NCBI GenBank assembly: GCA_023436685.1
Contig: JAEZIL010000009.1
Span: forward strand, 1-23,952
Direction: 5' to 3'
DNA: 23,952 bases
DNA from: Bacteroidota bacterium
GTDB taxonomy: Bacteria > Bacteroidota > Bacteroidia > Chitinophagales > Chitinophagaceae
The position numbers and the translations under genes were made by a program. The notes under the pieces were generated by a model. It searched no databases. It was given only the letters and a program-made list of their open reading frames with translations, and was not told the DNA's origin. This document shows, piece by piece, positions 21,817-23,952 of this stretch; position 1 is the first letter of the stretch, and each line of letters begins with the position of its first letter.

Positions 21817-23952
21817 CTATAATGTACGTTTAACTTCTACTTCATCGTAACCTTCAATAATATCACCGATACGAAGATCATTGTAGTTTTTCACCATCAA
21901 ACCACATTCATAACCGGCGTTCACTTCTTTCACGTCGTCTTTAAAACGTTTCAGTGAGGATAATTCGCCAGTGTATACCACAATACCATCGCGTACAATA
22001 TTCAGCTTGGTATTGCGGGTCATCTTACCATCTAACACATAGCAACCTGCAATAGTCCCTACGCCACCAATCTTGAATATCTCACGCACTTCAATATGAC
22101 ATACTGTCTTCTTCTCGATCTTCGGTTCCAGTAGGCCTTCCATAGCGCTCTTAATCTCTTCGATAGCATCGTAGATAATAGAGTAAGTGCGTATCTCAAT
22201 ATTTTCTTGCTCAGCCAGCCTTGCAGCTTGCATAGATGGACGTACCTGGAACCCAAGTATGATAGCGTCGGACGCTGTTGCCAGCAATACATCGCTTTCT
22301 GTAATTTGGCCCACGGCCTTGTGTACTACGTTAACTGCTACTTCTTCTGTAGATAATTTCTGCAATGAATCGCTTAGGGCTTCTACAGAACCATCAAAGT
22401 CACCTTTGATGATAATGCTCAGTTCTTTAAAGTTACCCAATGCTAAACGGCGTCCAATTTCATCAAGCGTAATATGTTTACGTGTACGTATACCTTGCTC
22501 GCGCATGATCTGTGAACGGTGTGTAGCAATTTCTTTTGCTTCATTCTCATCTTCATACATTTTGAACTTTTCACCCGCTTGCGGGGCACCATTCAATCCC
22601 AGTACCTGTACAGGTGCCGAAGGACCTGCGGAAGTAACACGCTGGCCACGCTCGTTGAACATTGCTTTCACTTTACCGTGGTATTGACCACATGCTATCA
22701 TGTCGCCCTGGTGCAGTGTACCGTTTTGAACAAGTAGCGTAGCCTGGTAACCACGTCCCTTATCCAGCGATGCTTCAATAACGCTGCCCGTAGCTATCCT
22801 GTCAGGATTAGCTTTCAGCTCTAACAGTTCGGCCTCAAGCCCAATTTTCTCCAACAGCAAATCGATATTGATACCTTTCTTCGCCGATATCTCCTGGCTT
22901 TGGAATTTACCACCCAAGTCTTCTACCAGGATGTTCATACCCGCCAGTTGTTCTTTTATTTTTTCAGGATTAGCTCCTTCTTTATCTATTTTATTGATGG
23001 CAAATATCATTGGCAAGTTAGCCGCCTGAGCATGCGAAATGGCTTCTTTTGTTTGCGGCATTATTGCATCGTCAGCAGCTACAACAATCACGGCTACGTC
23101 AGCCACCTTAGCACCACGCGCACGCATGGCTGTAAACGCCTCGTGACCCGGTGTATCAAGGAAAGTGATCTTTTTACCACTACCGGTAGTTACCTGATAA
23201 GCACCAATGTGTTGGGTTATACCACCCGCTTCACCCGATACTACGTTAGCACTGCGTATATAATCGAGCAAAGAAGTTTTACCATGATCTACGTGCCCCA
23301 TTATGGTAACAATAGGTGCACGTGGCAGCATATCTTCTTCATTATCTGTCTCATCCTCTTCTATATCTGCTTCTTGCTCCAGGTTAATAAACTCAACTTC
23401 GTAACCAAACTCTCCTGCCACAAGCTCAATAACTTCCGCATTGAGGCGTTGGTTAATAGACACCATGATACCCAGGCTCATACACTTGCTGATAACCTCG
23501 GTAAAACCTACGTTTAACAAGCTAGCCAATTCGCTTACCGAAATAAACTCGGTAACCTGTATTGTTGTACCCTGGCCCATTTCCTCTGCAGCGCGCTTTT
23601 CGGCCATTTCCTCACGCTTGTTACGGCGATATTTGGATTTACTGCCTTTACCACCACCGCGGGTATTGCCCGCAAGCTTAGCTTGTGTTTGTCTTATTTT
23701 ATCTTGTATTGCCTTAGCATCTATTTCCTGTTGCTGTGGTGTTACAGGTGCTCCACCGCGCTGTGGCCTGTTGCCTCCTTGACCGCCACGGTTGAAACCG
23801 CCACCTTGCTGACCGCCACGATTAAAACCGCCTCCTTGCTGACCACCGCGATTGAAACCGCCTTGCCCTTGCTGACCGCCTCGATTGATACCGCCTTGCC
23901 CTGGCTGACCACCACGATTGAAACCGCCCTGGCCTTGCTGACCGCCTTGTTG
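21817..23952 (-). CDS. infB: Translation initiation factor IF-2 (N-terminus beyond window edge)
   Basis: The frame is open from the window end at 23952 to the TAG at 21817: 711 visible residues. A Met at 23607 is internal, because the coding sequence continues upstream through [12 protein letters not shown]. The first 60 or so residues are Gly/Gln/Asn/Arg-rich repeats; a charged linker with [18 protein letters not shown] follows, then the IF-2 N2-like domain ([13 protein letters not shown]). The GTPase domain has GHVDHGKT (about 219-226 of the visible part), [22 protein letters not shown] and SAK motifs; beta-barrel and C-terminal domains complete the factor. IF-2 places initiator tRNA on the 30S subunit using GTP. 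Its codons rarely use ATA for Ile, unlike neighbours. It converges on the T9SS repeat protein gene. Confidence 0.97.
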   Translation of the reverse strand, partial: QQGGQQGQGGFNRGGQPGQGGINRGGQQGQGGFNRGGQQGGGFNRGGQQGGGFNRGGQGGNRPQRGGAPVTPQQQEIDAKAIQDKIRQTQAKLAGNTRGGGKGSKSKYRRNKREEMAEKRAAEEMGQGTTIQVTEFISVSELASLLNVGFTEVISKCMSLGIMVSINQRLNAEVIELVAGEFGYEVEFINLEQEADIEEDETDNEEDMLPRAPIVTIMGHVDHGKTSLLDYIRSANVVSGEAGGITQHIGAYQVTTGSGKKITFLDTPGHEAFTAMRARGAKVADVAVIVVAADDAIMPQTKEAISHAQAANLPMIFAINKIDKEGANPEKIKEQLAGMNILVEDLGGKFQSQEISAKKGINIDLLLEKIGLEAELLELKANPDRIATGSVIEASLDKGRGYQATLLVQNGTLHQGDMIACGQYHGKVKAMFNERGQRVTSAGPSAPVQVLGLNGAPQAGEKFKMYEDENEAKEIATHRSQIMREQGIRTRKHITLDEIGRRLALGNFKELSIIIKGDFDGSVEALSDSLQKLSTEEVAVNVVHKAVGQITESDVLLATASDAIILGFQVRPSMQAARLAEQENIEIRTYSIIYDAIEEIKSAMEGLLEPKIEKKTVCHIEVREIFKIGGVGTIAGCYVLDGKMTRNTKLNIVRDGIVVYTGELSSLKRFKDDVKEVNAGYECGLMVKNYNDLRIGDIIEGYDEVEVKRTL
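23775..23952 (-). repeat. Tandem repeats encoding [11 protein letters not shown] units in IF-2
   Basis: About five units of 33 or 30 bases, the unit coding for Gly-Gly-Phe/Ile-Asn-Arg-Gly-Gly-Gln-Gln/Pro-Gly-(Gln), all in the infB frame and extending to the window end. Units differ by a few silent changes and one Ile/Phe and one Pro/Gln change. The array may continue beyond the edge. The protein product is an RGG-like low-complexity segment. Confidence 0.85.

Noticed and set aside
22187..22687. 166-codon open frame on the plus strand, opposite infB
   Set aside because: Antisense shadow of infB; Ser/Cys-rich composition typical of the reverse strand of coding sequence.
22900..23517. 205-codon open frame on the plus strand, opposite infB
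   Set aside because: Antisense shadow of the IF-2 GTPase domain; no recognisable motif.

Overview
The window looks like ordinary chromosome from a Bacteroidota bacterium, most likely in or near the Chitinophagales/Chitinophagaceae. The signs are gliding-motility genes gldF and gldG, two proteins ending in type IX secretion (T9SS) sorting domains, a MurF-Alr fusion, signal peptides cut before glutamine, AT-rich promoters close to the Bacteroidota TAnnTTTG -7 box, and weak Shine-Dalgarno sequences. The lineage is inferred from gene families only. I see no insertion sequence, phage, plasmid or CRISPR signature.

Layout. 1-842 (+): 3' end of a fatty acid desaturase, then a DUF488 gene. 839-1876 (-): membrane-anchored M23 peptidase. 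2144-5738 (+): operon gldF-gldG-DUF4340. 5740-6066 (-): small unknown protein. 6067-6670: long AT-rich intergenic region with a candidate structured RNA on the minus strand and inverted repeats before murF-alr. 6671-9193 (+): bifunctional murF-alr. 9214-10497 (-): two DUF1801 genes followed by a VOC/PhnB-like gene broken by a one-base frameshift. 10631-13231 (-): DUF885 lipoprotein peptidase, then a T9SS-tagged cyclophilin. 13420-14205 (+): TerC-family membrane protein. 14403-15977: divergent DUF3667 membrane protein (-) and LuxR-type regulator (+) around a 14-bp palindrome. 16084-16156 (-): tRNA-Lys. 16282-17148 (-): glutaminyl-peptide cyclotransferase. 17297-17737 (+): double-HTH protein. 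17773-19477 (-): small unknown protein and an orphan sensor histidine kinase. 19784-21716 (+): small lipoprotein and a T9SS-tagged repeat protein. 21817-23952 (-): infB, running off the right edge.

How the genes fit together. Much of the content concerns the cell envelope: gliding/T9SS functions, secreted and lipid-anchored proteins, a peptidoglycan hydrolase, MurF-Alr, and a cyclotransferase that could cap the N-terminal glutamine of secreted proteins such as the two T9SS cargos here. Housekeeping genes are infB and tRNA-Lys.

No clear new multi-gene system is visible. The best leads are the structured RNA candidate at 6214-6291, a terminator-like hairpin upstream of the histidine kinase, the RGG-like repeats in the IF-2 N-terminal region, the palindrome over the LuxR promoter, and the frameshifted VOC gene.
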